Assembly (NCBI RefSeq): GCF_000699445.3
Contig: NC_067200.1
Coordinates: forward strand, 17,304,510 to 17,368,509
Length of the DNA stretch: 64,000 nt
DNA from: Schistosoma haematobium
Taxonomy: Eukaryota > Platyhelminthes > Trematoda > Strigeidida > Schistosomatidae
Reading direction: 5' to 3'
This document shows, one piece after another, positions 26,301-37,822 of this stretch (the stretch's first letter is position 1; each line of letters starts with the position of its first letter). The notes below the pieces were generated by a model, which ran no database searches, was not told where the DNA came from, and saw nothing but the letters and a program-made list of their open reading frames with translations. The position numbers and the translations under genes were made by a program.

Positions 26301-28700
26301 TTAAGGCTTCGGATACCGCTACAAAAGACACGTTTACCTTGTAGCCAGATTGGTTGGGACACTGGAGAGTTGTGGGATTCAGACACCAAAAACATGAATA
26401 TAAATTTCAACACAACTCATTGGCCAGGAACAGGTTTACGTATTCAGCTTTCGACCACACTTCTGAGGAGCACTGATGACACTACCCGGTCGCCCAAACT
26501 AAAGTGACCTTTTGATCCCAAAAGCTAAAACCACAACACCACGGCTTGATTAAATTAGAATTAGAAAATACTAGAAAACTCTACGAAGTTTTTTTAAAGT
26601 GTCTGTACAGATTTGCTTTTTTGGTGAATCTGAAGCAGCGATGAAAAGTGATGCATGTATTCCTGGGATACCCGAACCGAAATCCAAGCAATAGTAGGAA
26701 TTACTACTGGTAACCGCATACAATATTAAGCCAAATATGTCTATAAGGCATGAAGGGACATGATAAAAAGAATTTAGAAAGGCTATCAGAAAGCCAGGAA
26801 TATAAGTACGTTGAAATTACGGGTTTTTGATCAAAAACGTGTTAGGAGTATTTGTTCCAGAGAATGGACGAGTGACTATGAACAACCTGAATAACACTTC
26901 AAAAGTTTTTAGGATGTCAATCACTCGCTACAAGTTAAAAATGTTGATTAAGAATAAGTCCATATCAGTCTGGTTAGACTGTAGGAAGCATATTAATCAC
27001 AGCATCTACATGAGAAGTCTTAGCCCAGGTAAGATGGTAGTTGGAAAAACCATGGGACTCGTACTAAAAGGTCGCTTGACTTTTCCAACTCTACTTGCTC
27101 CACAAACGAAATGTTCGCCAGCCTACATAGAGCTAATTTACTACGAAGCGGAATGTATTGCATCACTTGGTGTTGTCCTCTGAGGTGAATAGTTCAGTAG
27201 TGCAGCTTTCACACTCGAAATCATCGGTAACTACCTTGACTACCACCAAAGTTCTCTTTCAAAGCTACGAATATTTACTAACCCTAGATCTAACTGGAGT
27301 CAGGTCTAGGGACACTAAAGTGGTGAGCCCGTTTTCCAACTATACGTGCCTTGCAAATCTGCGCAGACGGTGAACATATAGAACTCTAAGTGTCCCGTGG
27401 ACAAACTAAGTGGCCAACTTAATCGACGAGAAACTCAAATGACTCAATCTCTAATGTTACCCATTCATCGAAGCCAGCTCAATTTCTAATCCGACGCACT
27501 CAGCATAGCCTGTGCAACACGACATGGACATAATCAAATCGTATTATCTTATCGATAACTTGTCCTCATATCAACTCTAATTGATCCATCCAGAGGATTG
27601 TTCCATTCTGATTCAAATAATTATCATAGTCTCATTAACACATTAATGTCAATATCACATAACGTGGATTAAGTTGATCACATATACGAGGATAGACGAC
27701 ATATGTATTTCAACAATATTCATACAATCCAACTGGAGTCAAATCCCACGTCACTGAAAATATTCCCAATTACTTCCATTACTTAAAATTGTGAAAAATA
27801 CTATAAAGGTAGCAGGCATCGATGTGGGGCTAGTCTTTGAACACTAATATCTTCAGATGATTGATTGTGTACAGTGCAACTGTCTAGTGGATGCTGTAAG
27901 CGGAAAATACCACGTATGAACCGATCAGTGAAGCCATGGACGCTTATCATCCCAAATAGTTGTGACTCAAGAACAGCTACCAATGTGCTGTATCACGGTA
28001 AATTGGGAGAACGTGAGAGATGACCTGATTAAGATGCCACTCCATGGAATCATTAAGCGCTGATTCGGATTGTGTAGGCAATGGCAGAACTCCTGGATGG
28101 AGTCAGTAAGATGGATGCCATTTGCGGTCACATACCTTAGTTAAGATGGTTTTTAAGTAGTAGTCGTGGTCCAAACCAATTTAGTTTTGCTTATCTCCTA
28201 ATTAGTCACGTTTGATACTAAGACGTATTTACAAGCAATGGAAATACTATGTATAAATTTAACATGATAGAACGGACTTAAACGATATTAAGTACAGTTA
28301 TAAAGGGACCCTTTCGTCCCATCTGAGGGGAAGGAATATGATTTTATGCATTTCATGTGTTAACTTCAAGTTGGATGATGGTATTTCAAAAATATCATGA
28401 AAACTCCAACCCTACTCTCAGTTTTGTTTCTCTCACGTTTCTGAGAGCAATTTGTAATGTCCAGAAACCAAGAATAAATAGACCCATTTTGATATCTTTA
28501 CACAGAGATCGGATAACTAAGTAATACGAATTGTATGTATTAGCATACAACACCTGATCCCCTACTATATGGATATCGAGGACTACGTTAAAACTTCACA
28601 GAGAGCAAATCATCTTAAATGACAGACTATAATAACTACCTTCAAATACCAGTTCACACTTCGGCTCAATCTGCAGCACTTGTGCAGGGCAACCTGCCAT
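20360..28700 (-). CDS. VAP-family ER protein with two tandem MSP domains
   Basis: Nine exons (minus strand): 28700-28640, 26162-26010, 25966-25860, 25820-25715, 25678-25526, 25491-25385, 25252-25211, 25177-25085 and 20563-20360. All have GT-AG ends and compatible phases; the CDS is 1026 bases, 341 residues plus TAA. VAP proteins sit in the ER membrane and bind FFAT-motif proteins at membrane contact sites. Domain 1 (about residues 7-120) has 'GPFVDVVTSYIKLTNP', 'FKIKTTVPKCYCVKP' and 'HKFMIQS', keeping the TT, K and M that contact FFAT ligands in VAPB, then the typical 'LMDSRLFCLLRLP'. Domain 2 (about 143-230) has 'GPFVRPVTSIVKLTNP', 'FKISASSPDHFF' and 'RERMLIQS', where those contacts are changed. 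A coiled coil follows ('DIEKLMAEISALRQENAALK'), then a C-terminal membrane anchor ('ILYLITALIIGLFVGRFVL'). Usual VAPs have one MSP domain and about 240-250 residues. The start is the only ATG before the conserved 'LQIEPKCELVFEG'. Introns 1 and 8 are long; intron 8 is full of retroelements. Confidence 0.93.
21833..22106 (+). repeat. Dispersed repeat C, left part of the interrupted copy
   Basis: Aligns along its length with 6226-6470 and stops at 'aaaatccagttc', where the LINE 3' end begins. The rest of the repeat resumes at 23968. A short match to the beginning of family A ('aaattgtacag') lies just before, at about 21808. Confidence 0.75.
22107..23967 (-). mobile_element. SR-like non-LTR retrotransposon, 5'-truncated
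   Basis: Minus-strand RT gene. 23975-23664 holds the pre-RT linker ('RSRLTKSLRNDREQWWATKA'). 23524-23264 holds RT fingers ('LQSLIVPIHKNGSKSSCDKH' with 'RGIS'), followed after a stop by 'AGFRPGRGCIDHLFTIRQVL'. 23126-22191 is the rest ('NFTYLGSLISPNG', 'GWGLRDYRNQWLETLGDMAQ'). Stops and frame changes at 23264 and about 23130 remove the catalytic box. The 3' end at 22107 ('gttgtagccgactgacg' on the minus strand) matches the end of the 12020 fragment. Both ends are marked by the repeat C break, so the element's limits are known. It lies in intron 8 of the VAP gene, same strand. Confidence 0.88.
23968..24010 (+). repeat. Dispersed repeat C, right part of the interrupted copy
   Basis: 'cacaagataaagaacgatga' and 'aatgccttagtcatac' match 6474-6515, completing the repeat begun at 21833. 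Confidence 0.75.
24120..24490 (+). repeat. LINE 3' end, inverted near-identical copy of 13908-14280
   Basis: About 370 bases equal the reverse complement of 13908-14280 with very few mismatches (two are visible near 'gtgggctgaaaaaagc'). It includes the last codons and the 3' untranslated region of the SR-like LINE. It lies in intron 8 of VAP. Confidence 0.8.
24588..24733 (+). repeat. Dispersed retroposon family A, 3' fragment
   Basis: Diverged match to the last 150 bases of the 47128 copy ('taagaaaactacctgc', 'catgtatatttggtgtc') ending in AAATAAATAAATAAAT. 5'-truncated. Confidence 0.6.
26171..28637. other. VAP intron 1, no recognised feature
   Basis: About 2.5 kb between VAP exons 1 and 2. 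Several open frames of 60-118 codons (for example 26827-27183) show no family resemblance, so I treat the stretch as intron with unrecognised, perhaps ancient, repeats. Confidence 0.5.
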
Positions 28701-29039
28701 TCGAAAATAGACCTCAGACACCACGAAACCGAAACTTCCAACTCGCAACTGATTAAGTCAATTCGGTGCGCAAACAATATAGAGGAGAAAAATAATTTCG
28801 ATCACAAATCAGTATTATAAAGTCACAGCATCTTTTATGATTTTTTGGTATGGAATATTATTTTGTCAAGGGAAGTCAATATTCCAATGGAAGAATACGA
28901 AAGAAAGAAGCTGGTGCATGGAAGATCTATATAAGTTTTAATTATAAACACGCTACGAGTGACTTTATATTGTTTTAAAATGCTTATAAAAAGCTGATGT
29001 AGCCATCAATGCATGAGTAAACTAAAGCAATATGTCTTT

Positions 29040-29345
29040 AGCGGTAAATAAATCCCCAAAATAAATGACTCTGTAAGTCTTCGGCATTTGATGCTGACCA
29101 CATCAGTTTTAATGGACTCACCTAACTGAAGGCGCTCGGTCATGTGTCCGCATCAGATCACGAGTAGGTACGCCGTACTACACATCTCCTACGACCACCA
29201 GCCAGCTTAGATTGACCACTTCTCTATATATCGACAGCTTATCAAATGTATCTTCGGACATCTTCGCTTCCGAATTTTTATTTGACTGGGTTGGCGTATT
29301 TCGATTATAAGAGGTGTTACTGGTTAAGGTGTCTTCGAACTCCGG
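29040..29345 (+). repeat. Ty3/gypsy LTR-like relic, left
   Basis: Starts at 'gcggtaaataaatccccaaa' and matches 33852-34140 in the same orientation ('agttttaatggactcac', 'cgctcggtcatg', 'gtgttactggttaa'). It stands just upstream of a gypsy gag remnant, as a 5' LTR would. The two copies differ at many sites, so they are old. Confidence 0.65.
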
Positions 29346-29586
29346 ATAATTGAATCATTTTTAATAGTGAGCCCAACGTGAGCTGGTACATCAATTTGAA
29401 AGCTGTGAATTTATTCCCTGTTGGGACTTTATATATCATTTTCACTTTGGTTTTTATGTACTTTGATATATTGTCTAGTATTTTTGAAAATTTTCTTCTT
29501 CACTGCTATGCTCTATATTCATCATGACCATACAGACCCCTAGGTTACATAAGATCAAGTCTCTTACGCCACTTTCATTCTAACTA

Positions 29587-29820
29587 ATGCCATTCTTGAC
29601 AGATAACATCGAAGTTTGGTTCTGCTACGCAGAAGCTGACTTGTACGAGCACAGCGTGATCGATCCACGTGCACGATTCCCCGACTTAGTAAAGGCACTA
29701 CCACGCGAGTTCAAAATGTACGTCACACCTAGTACGTGTACTAGTGATATACTGAAAACTTACGAAACTCTAAAACGAGCTATTCTCAAACGCGGAGATC
29801 TAGCTGATCGACAAAAGTAA
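29587..29820 (+). pseudogene. Ty3/gypsy gag remnant
   Basis: A 77-codon frame beginning 'FLTDNIEVWFCYAEADLY', with 'FPDLVKALPREFK', the N-terminal gag pattern of many animal gypsy elements. It is cut by a stop at 29818-29820; recognisable but broken text continues to about 30080. Gag would form the particle core. Non-functional. Confidence 0.72.
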
Positions 29821-30244
29821 GGCCGACCCATCAATAACATCGATCTACAACATGGATTAGAATCAGACGTGTCACGAATGAGAGAGGCCAGTGGCCAACC
29901 GACCTTTGACAATGGCCTGTTTATATAAATTTTCTTGTCTAAGCTTCCTCAACAGATGCAGGCAGTTCTTGTCTCATTTCGAAATAATGTTGTGGACGAG
30001 CTGGTTGTATCTGTAAACCGAATCCTGGAGGTAACCAGAACTTCTGACGCCGAAGTTTCTTCAGACTAACAAACAATTTTGTCAGAAAACTCTGTCACAC
30101 TCTGACAAGTTACTTTAGTACTCGTCATGAGGGTAGACAATCCCAAACTCCCCAAAGGAGTACTTCACGAAAACGATCTGTCTTTAGATCACGAGCGACA
30201 GATAAACCTGATTGGTGCCGGTAGCATAATTAGCACGGAAATTT

Positions 30245-30960
30245 TTGAAGTTACAGAAAACCCCCAACCGACCGGCACGTGTTAACGGCAACCGTAGCCG
30301 GCGGAATAGCCGCCTGTTATACGTAAACAATGGGACGAGGAAAGTTTGCTACCCCGTTGTTACTTGCGCAGAAGTCAGCGTTCTTCCTGAGAACTCTAAC
30401 GACCCACTTCTTGAAGCAGTTTTCGACTTGCAGGTGGTGATTGGGAAAGCGATCGCCACATTTGGTCGTCAAACAGCCCATGGGCATCTCCCTTGAATAT
30501 GGTCTCTAAAACGGACAGCAACTGCTGGCGTCGAACTGGTGACCATCGGCGATTGAACGCGAAACTATTCCCGATCGTTACCCGTTGTCTCACATTCACG
30601 ACAGCTACCTTGAAAGGTACAACTGTTCTTTCGAAAATCGACTTGGTTAAAGCATATAGCCAAAGTCCCATGGCTGCTGATGACATTCATTAAAATCGCT
30701 TTCATCACACCTTTCGGTCTCTACGAGTTTTTCCGCATGCCCTTCGGTTTAAGAAATGCTGTACAAACATTCCAGAGTTTATTCGTTGACGCTTTTCGAA
30801 GTTCCAACTTCGTACATGAGTATGTTGATAACTGTTTGATCGCGTGTCCGGACAGAGAATCTCATCTCCAGCGTCTAAAACTCGTCTTCGAATGACTACA
30901 AGAGCACGGCATCCCTGGGAAAATTCAGAAATGCCAAACCGGTTTCTAGTCAATCAGCTT
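30245..30960 (+). pseudogene. Ty3/gypsy protease and reverse transcriptase remnant
   Basis: 30300-30410 holds a retroviral-type aspartic protease relic ('SRLLYVNN', 'CAEVSVLPENSND') whose catalytic Asp-Thr-Gly is replaced (VTC). 30530-30900 holds RT pieces in changing frames: 'TGDHRRLNAKLFPIVTR', 'FSKIDL'-like 'VLSKIDLVKAY', 'ITPFGLYEFFRMPFGLRNA' and 'FVHEYVDNCLIACPD', where the YxDD box reads YVDN. Same family as the minus-strand fragment at 33179-33840. Confidence 0.75.
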
Positions 30961-32763
30961 ATCAGATTTATCATGTTATTGTACCAGATATGGCTTTTTC
31001 CTAATGACTAACTTATTTCTGACGAGATTCCTTGAAAATCTGAGGAAAATATGTCGAATAAACCTAGTCATGACCGAAAACCTGATGTACTGTTGATAGA
31101 TGCTGATTTTTCTGATGATCCTTTACTCTGCAATGACACTCTTAATAAATTTGAGGAAAATGTTTCGGAAGAGTCAAATATTGATGTCATATAAAATATT
31201 ATTTGTCCTCATAATGCATTTGTTCCTTGTGGGAAACTTGTTCAATGAGAAGCACAAGTACTAAATGAGCTCGATTTTGATTACGATTCGGATGATTTCA
31301 TATCAACTGCTGTTTATCCTTATCACAAAAACACTTCTAATGTTTACTCTAACCAATGTGAGAAATATGTTTTAAATGAAGCCACATTATTCATAACTTG
31401 GGGATATAAAGATCCAACATTATTTCATGGGGGAGTGTAATCTAAAAGTCTATGGTTCAAATTCTAGGTAGCAGAGGTTTCAGTACACAACCGACATGCT
31501 GATTACACAATCCCAGGAATCAGGTGGGTCTGTTAATTCTGATGCTAATGAACACATTTTAGATAACACGGAGACTTTATCCATTACAATGTCGGGCAGA
31601 AACAAGATGAACTTTAGAAGAAGACGTACAATCAATTACAGACACCTAGACTCCAATTTAATCTTTGGTGTTTGAATGAACAATGTTCAGTTCTTTATCA
31701 TTAGATCGACTAAAAGTCTGTCCTCACCCACTTATTTTTCAATCTGTTGAAAACACAATTAAATAACAAGTTTCAACAAGCAGGAAACTGATATGTCTGG
31801 TGAAAGTGGACTGTAACTGGTTAATGACTGAAAAAAGACAAATATATGTGAACTGAAATATGTCTGTAAATGTGTGATGTTAAGATGAACTAATGATTCC
31901 TTTGAATGTTTGATTTCGAATTGTAAATACAGTTTTTGAAACAGCGGCTAACCAATATGTTGAGGCTAACGTCCTCAATATCTGACTCCAATAAATAATA
32001 TCCCGTAAACTGAGTATTTAAGGTAGGCTTAATCTCCTAGTAGAATTACGGATTTACTCGAGATTATTGAGAAGCCTGAACACCAGTTGTAGAGATAATA
32101 TATTGTTAATGATTAATAAAAATCCACAAGCGTACAGTCAGCAAGCACACGATGAAACAAAGTGAGTGTGTGTTAAAAATCCATATATATTTTTGAGAGT
32201 TAATTGACTGTGGATAAATTATCGTATATCTGCACATTGCAACCAATAGGAGGATAGCTTAAGGGTTAATGTACAGACATGCATTCGATCATACACACCG
32301 AAATTAACATGATGAATTAAGTGTCTGAGTTAAAATGAATATACAAATGGTACAGTGGCCAAATGGGCCTGCCACATAAGCTCCCATCCAGAACATTGAT
32401 GTTTTTATGTACCAAAAAGAATTGGATTAATATCTATGTTCGACAAAGAGATAAAGAACGGAATTGTTTTTAAAATAAAAGTACAACCCAATCTGATGAG
32501 TAGGCGTTAAATTGTAATAACAGCTTGTGTGTTGAAACGTTTCATACCATGTATATACAAGTGTATATTTAGCATTAATGAACTGTATAAAGTTAAAATG
32601 TGAGCATAATGATGATCCGTGGGGCCAATAAAAAAATAGTAATCAAAATAAAGTAGGATTTTTATGTGTTATAAGAGTAGTCTCAGGATTTGGTCTAGAT
32701 AAATATGGTGGTTGCTACATCCCTATCTGGCCAGGGTACTCTTCTTCCTGACCTTGTTGTAGT
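30961..32763. other. Unassigned region, perhaps further element remains
   Basis: A short acidic frame at 31051-31194 begins 'MSNKPSHDRKPDVLL' and has no family I recognise. The rest has scattered stops in all frames. Confidence 0.4.
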
Positions 32764-33178
32764 TTATGCTGCTGCTAAATTTTGACGTGAATTATTGTTT
32801 ATTGCAGGTAGTTTGAATGGTGCTTGCTCTGCTGAAGGTTTAGACGGTTTTATACGGTTAGATTCTGATGAATCAGTTGACCGTTGTTGCGATACACTCG
32901 AAACACCAGCTGATGATGAATGTGATGTTTGACGGGTAATTGAATGATCGCAAACAGGATCAGAAACTCCTGATGTCACTGGTGCTGATAAACGTCCCGT
33001 CGGATATATCATCAAGAGGGGATATCCAACAGCTGACAGAAATGAAGGCGATAAAAGAGAAGTTTGGGGTATTGACCCACGGAGTGGAATAGGAATCAGG
33101 TAAGGCACTTTGTTAAGCTTCCCCAGGGCCGAACGACCATGAGTTGTCATGCGACCCAAGTTTGCAGCCTAAGTGATG

Positions 33179-33845
33179 TCACTTAGAGTACACTTGTTCT
33201 GAGATTTTAGGGCCAGGTATGCCACGGTTCGCTGCTACTACAGGGGTGCCAGATGTCTGCTGTGGGCGTTGAAGGCGATCAGATTTTGAGTACCGCATAT
33301 GGCGAACGAACGGACGTGTGGACACTGGTGGACCTTTTGTCTTTAGGTGATGTACGACGGTATGCGTCGGTTTGTCGTGTTTGAAACTCCGTCGTAATAA
33401 GTCTGGAAACTGATTAAGTAAATTGACGTATTTGTCGTTCTCGTGATGAGGTTTAACTAATAAATGTATGGAAGTCTCATTTGATATAATTCCTCTAATT
33501 TCCTTACTCTGTTCGGCAAGGACAAGTTTCCTATTTCTGACGTCCACTAGTATTTTGTGGAATTGCAGAAAATCAATGCCGATTATAGGAACGAGGACGT
33601 CCGCTATGATGAAACTCCATGAAAAATTAGATTTAGGACCGAAATTTAATTTTAACCGCCTTTTGCCGTACGTCTTGATGTCAGACCTGTTTGCTGCTTG
33701 TAGTTTTAGTTTGGGGTCAGGTGTGTTTTTCTCGAGTGAAGTAGGTGGTACTACACTAACCTCTTCCTCGGTGTCGACTAAAAACTGTGTGCCGGTTCTT
33801 TTGTCTGCAACATATAATAGACGACTGTCTTGAGAGTTGAGGACA
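33179..33845 (-). pseudogene. Ty3/gypsy protease-to-RT remnant, minus strand
   Basis: Reads from 33840 leftward: 'SRLLYVADKRTGTQFLVDTE' with DTE where proteases have DTG, then 'VLVPIIGIDFLQF' (protease C-terminal part), then the linker to RT at 33547-33179 ('LVLAEQSKEIRGIIS', 'HVVHHLKTKGPPV'-like text). It ends where the RT fingers would start. Opposite strand to the gypsy relic at 29587-30960, so this is a separate insertion or an inversion. Confidence 0.75.
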
Positions 33846-33851
33846 GTGAGT

Positions 33852-34140
33852 GCGGTAAATAAATCCCCAAAATAAATAGTTCTGTATGTATTCGATATTG
33901 GATGCTAACCACATTAGTTTTAATGGACTCACTCGGTCATGCATCCGCACCAGATCACGAATGAAAACGCCGCGCTCAACTTCCCATTCAATCGCTAGCC
34001 AGATTAGAACAGTCAATCCACAATATATTGATAGCCAACTATATCTTTGAACCTCCTCGCTTATGTCTTTTGATGTCACTTGGTGGGTACGCTTTATATT
34101 ATGTGTTACTGGTTAAAGCGTTGTCAAACTCCGAACACCT
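33852..34140 (+). repeat. Ty3/gypsy LTR-like relic, right
   Basis: Same orientation as 29040-29345 and diverged from it. With the left copy it would bound a dead element of about 5 kb into which, or around which, the minus-strand fragment was placed. Confidence 0.6.
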
Positions 34141-34883
34141 GTGGCATCTTCACTATGCTTTGCATAAGTTTTGTAGCCATAATACTAGAGAAAATGCCAA
34201 ACCGGAAACTGTTTCCTTTCATCCCGTCCGATAACATAATAAATGACAGTTAGGAACGAATATGCGGATAGTTAGAGTCCTATGCGGCAGCAACACTTAT
34301 TTTAGCTAAAAAACTAATTTCGGCTCTCGATATCTGAAGAAAACTGAAAACAAAATGGACTAACGTTTTACAAAACAATAGTTAGCTTGCCTGAAAAAAT
34401 ACACTGACTTGAGAAGCACGAGCAAAAACCCAGAAAACAATGCTGAATCATAGGAAACTTGCTACAACATTGAGAATATTACATTAACTGCCGCATTCTA
34501 GCACACTGAGACATTAAATTATGTAGCTGCACAAAAGAAATAGCTGAAAAACAAAGAACGAGCAAAGCCGACAGCCATTGCTAACAAAGATGGCGGATGA
34601 AATAATTTCCGCTTAATTCTGGTTCTTCGCTTAGCAGACCGCCACGTTTACGAAATCGAACTGAGTGTAATTGCAGCCTGATTTAAAAATCTTAAAAAAA
34701 AATATATAGGCGAATAATAGTGTTTTCGAAAACAATATTGTTTGCTTATATATGTTGTTCAAGATTTACAGTATGGGAGTATTTCAAATTTACAAACCGG
34801 CAATTTGGCGCGAAGGTTTGGTCTTTTATGGGATCTCGAGTTCTGGCATGTGTCAGCCGCTCGTTACCAGAATTCTCACTGAA
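34141..34883. other. Unassigned spacer
   Basis: About 740 bases with no frame or repeat I recognise, up to the abrupt start of the young gypsy copy. Confidence 0.4.
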
Positions 34884-37338
34884 CTCAATGCAGCTCTAGA
34901 ACAACATCATTATCCCCTGCCTGTTCCCGCAGACCTATTTACCATGCTGAATGGGGAAGATTTTCGCTAAGCTGGATCTAGCTGATGCTTATTTGCAAGT
35001 GGAAGTAGATGAAGCATCAAGAGAGCTGTTAACTATCAATACTCATCGTGGTTTGTTCCAGTATAACCGTCTACCTTTCGGAGTCAAAACTGCACCATCT
35101 ATTTTCCAGCAACTAATGGATACCATCCTATCAGGTATCTCGGGAGTCGCGGCTTATTTGGATGACATTTTAATTGTAGCAACGACATTAGAACAGCTAC
35201 GAGAACGCACGACACTGGTACTGCAACGCATCAGTGACAACGGTTTCCGGTTACGCCTAGAGAAATGCCAGTTTTATTTGCAGTCGGTAAAATACTTGGG
35301 GTTCATTTTCGATGCCGACGGCCGCAGGCCGGATCCTGAGAATATCCGAGCTATCAAACTGATGCCAACTCCTACTAATGTCTCGTCACTACGTTCCTTC
35401 CTGGGACTTGTCAGCTATTACTCAGCGTTCGTTCCATCGATGCATGATATTCGCGCCCCACTGAATAGCTTACTGCAGAAGAACAGCTCTTGGAACTGGA
35501 CTAAACAGTGTGACGCTGCCTTTTGTAAACTGAAGTCCATTATTAGTTCGGAATTGCTGTTGACACACTACGATCCAGCCATGCCGATCATCGTAGCTGC
35601 AGACGCTTCCGCCTATGGCCTAGGCGCTGTTATCTCCCATCAGTTCCCGGATGCATCGGAAAAAGCCGTTATGCATGCTGCCCGCACACTAACCCCAGCA
35701 GAAAAAATACAGCCAGATAGAAAAAGAAGCGCTTGCGCTTGTGTTTGCTGTGCGCCGTTTCCACAAGTTCCTGTACGGTCGGAGATTCACGCTTCTCACA
35801 GATCACAAGCCTTTACTCGCAATATTCGGGTCGAAATCTGGCATTCCAGCTCATTCAGCAAATCGCCTTCAGAGATGGGCTTTAGCACTCTTGGGGTATG
35901 ATTTCGAGATCCAGTACCGACGCACTCAACATATCGGTCAGGCGGATGCCTTATCACGACTCATTAGTGACCAGTTGGCGGCTGAGGAAAACACGGCAAT
36001 CGCATCTCTGCTAGCGGAAGACCACGCCGAATGTTATCTGACGACCGCAATACGAACTTTGCCGGTATCTGCAGTGGACATACAAAATGCTTCTAAGAGC
36101 GACCCCATCATCAGGATGACTATGAGCTATGTCACCAACGGTTGGCCGACTAAGAAGTTTGATGGTGATATAAAACAGCTGTATCAGCGGCGGGATTCTC
36201 TATGCATTGTGAACGACTGCTTGATGTTCGGAGAGAGAGTAGTTGTGCCAGAATCCCTTCGTGCAAAAGTGCTGAAACAGTTCCACCTTGGTCATCCGGG
36301 GTTAGACGAATGAAATCCATAGCCAGGAGTCATGCGTATTGGCCGCTAATGGATCAACATATAACAGAATTGGTTGGGAAGTGTATGCGGTGTCAGCAAG
36401 CAGCAAAAATGAACGCCAAAGTTCCACCAGTTTCATGGCCACAACCTGATCATCCTTGGTCCAGAATACACGTCGACTTTGCAGGCCCGATTAACGGAAC
36501 CATGTATCTAGTTGTAGTCGACGCCCTTTCGAAATGGCCTGAAATCAACCCTATCATACCGCCAACGACAACTAAAACAATACAGATCCTCACAGAAATT
36601 TTCTCCCGAAATGGTATACCAGATGCCATTGTATCTGATAACGGTTCACAGTTTACCTCAAGCCAATTCCAGTCATTCTGTCAACGACTAGCCATAAAGC
36701 ACTTACGCTCGCCACCATACCACCCGCAGTCGAATGGGCAAGCAGAAAGGTTTGTGGATACGTTTAAAAGAGCCTTGGCTAAAACAAAAGGGGAGGGGAC
36801 GCCAGCAGACGCGTTGCAAAATTTCTTATACGTGTATCGAACAACACCAAATGAAACGTTGCCGGAGCGAAAGTCCCCAGCAGAGATCCTAATGGGAAGA
36901 AGACTGAAGACAATCCACAGCCTGATGCATCCAAGTAATGCACCGACACCAGTACGGACAAAGTTTGAAAAGCGATCCACGTACGAAGTGGGATGTCCGA
37001 TGTTTGCCCGTGATTACAGACCGACCCATAGTCCATGGACAGAAGCGCGAGTGGTCAGAAGAATTGGTCGAGTCATGTACGAAGTTGAGGTAGGCAGCGA
37101 CAGGTGGCTACGCCATCGGAATCAGTTACGCAAACGGTTAGCACCAGACTGCCCATCAACAGAATCAAGTATTCCTCTTGACATCCTGCTAGACACACTC
37201 AACTTACCGGCAAACCCACCAAAAGAAAAACCTCAACAACAAGCTGAAACACGTCACAGACGGTGGCCTATCCGAGAACGGCGAGCAACAGTCAGGATGC
37301 AGGTTGACCCCAGGAAAGCCCGCTATTAAAGGGAGGAG
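34884..37338 (+). pseudogene. Young Ty3/gypsy pol, 5'-truncated copy 1 (RT, RNase H, integrase)
   Basis: Starts inside RT at 'ctcaatgcagctctagaac' with unrelated sequence before it. In order: RT ('FAKLDLADAYLQVEV', 'LPFGVKTAPSIFQQLMD', 'YLDDILIV'), RNase H ('IVAADASAYGLGAVISHQFP', 'FTLLTDHKPL'), and integrase with 'CMRCQQAAK' of the zinc finger, 'HVDFAGPI', 'IVSDNGSQFTS' and 'HPQSNGQAERF' of the DDE core. Two frame changes (about 34955 and 35705) fall at G or A runs. A third apparent change at about 36310 may be a real frame change, because both copies share it. The frame ends at 37329, ten bases before the LTR. It lacks gag, protease and a left LTR. Confidence 0.92.
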
Positions 37339-37822
37339 TGTTGGGGACGATAGATCCCCAAACTCATATTTTTAAATTTTATCTTATCGATCATCGAATC
37401 GATTAAATGCTAGATATTTTTATTGGGGTCAATTCATGAACTATCGATTAAAGGCGCAAATAGGTCAATTGATGAACTATCGATTAAATGTACAAATAGG
37501 TCAATTGATGAACTATCGATTAAATGTTCAAATAGCAGTCAATTGTTGATTAATGTTCAAAAATCTTCCATGACAATATCGATTGTAAATATTTGTATAA
37601 ATACGCTTGACTTGTATGCTTGATCTGATCTGCCTGCCTGACTTGTTATCTGCTGTTGTCTGTAGAATACACTTTCTACACCTTACCCAGACTTCTTGAT
37701 CGAGTTAGCAGAGTTGGGGACAACGGACCAGAATAGGCTATCGAGTCGCTGAATCATTGATCCTTCGTTCGTTCGAGTAAGACGCATCAGTAATCGCATT
37801 CAAGCAATAATGAAACATAACA
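37339..37822 (+). repeat. Ty3/gypsy LTR, central
   Basis: Starts TGTTGGGGACGATAGATCCC and ends in CA at 37821-37822. It is nearly identical to 41187-41669. Contains a TATA-like 'tataaatacg' at about 37597-37606 and a block of imperfect 36-base tandem repeats. It serves both as the right LTR of copy 1 and the left LTR of copy 2. Confidence 0.88.
37426..37535 (+). repeat. 36-base tandem repeats in LTR (central)
   Basis: Three units of 'gtcaattgatgaactatcga' plus about 16 further bases, with a fourth, decayed unit to about 37560. The same block recurs at 41274-41383. As it lies upstream of the TATA-like box, it may carry promoter elements; this is inference. Confidence 0.85.

Noticed and set aside
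26827..27373. Two overlapping plus-strand frames of 118 and 71 codons
   Set aside because: They lie within VAP intron 1, lack recognisable motifs and show no splice or start context.
32764..33159. 131-codon minus-strand frame, rich in Ser and Pro
   Set aside because: No family resemblance and no supporting neighbours. It adjoins a gypsy fragment and may be element-derived, but I cannot support a gene.
36681..37036. Minus-strand frames of 85-99 codons, repeated at 40530-40883
   Set aside because: Antisense shadows of the gypsy integrase; they recur only because the element is duplicated.
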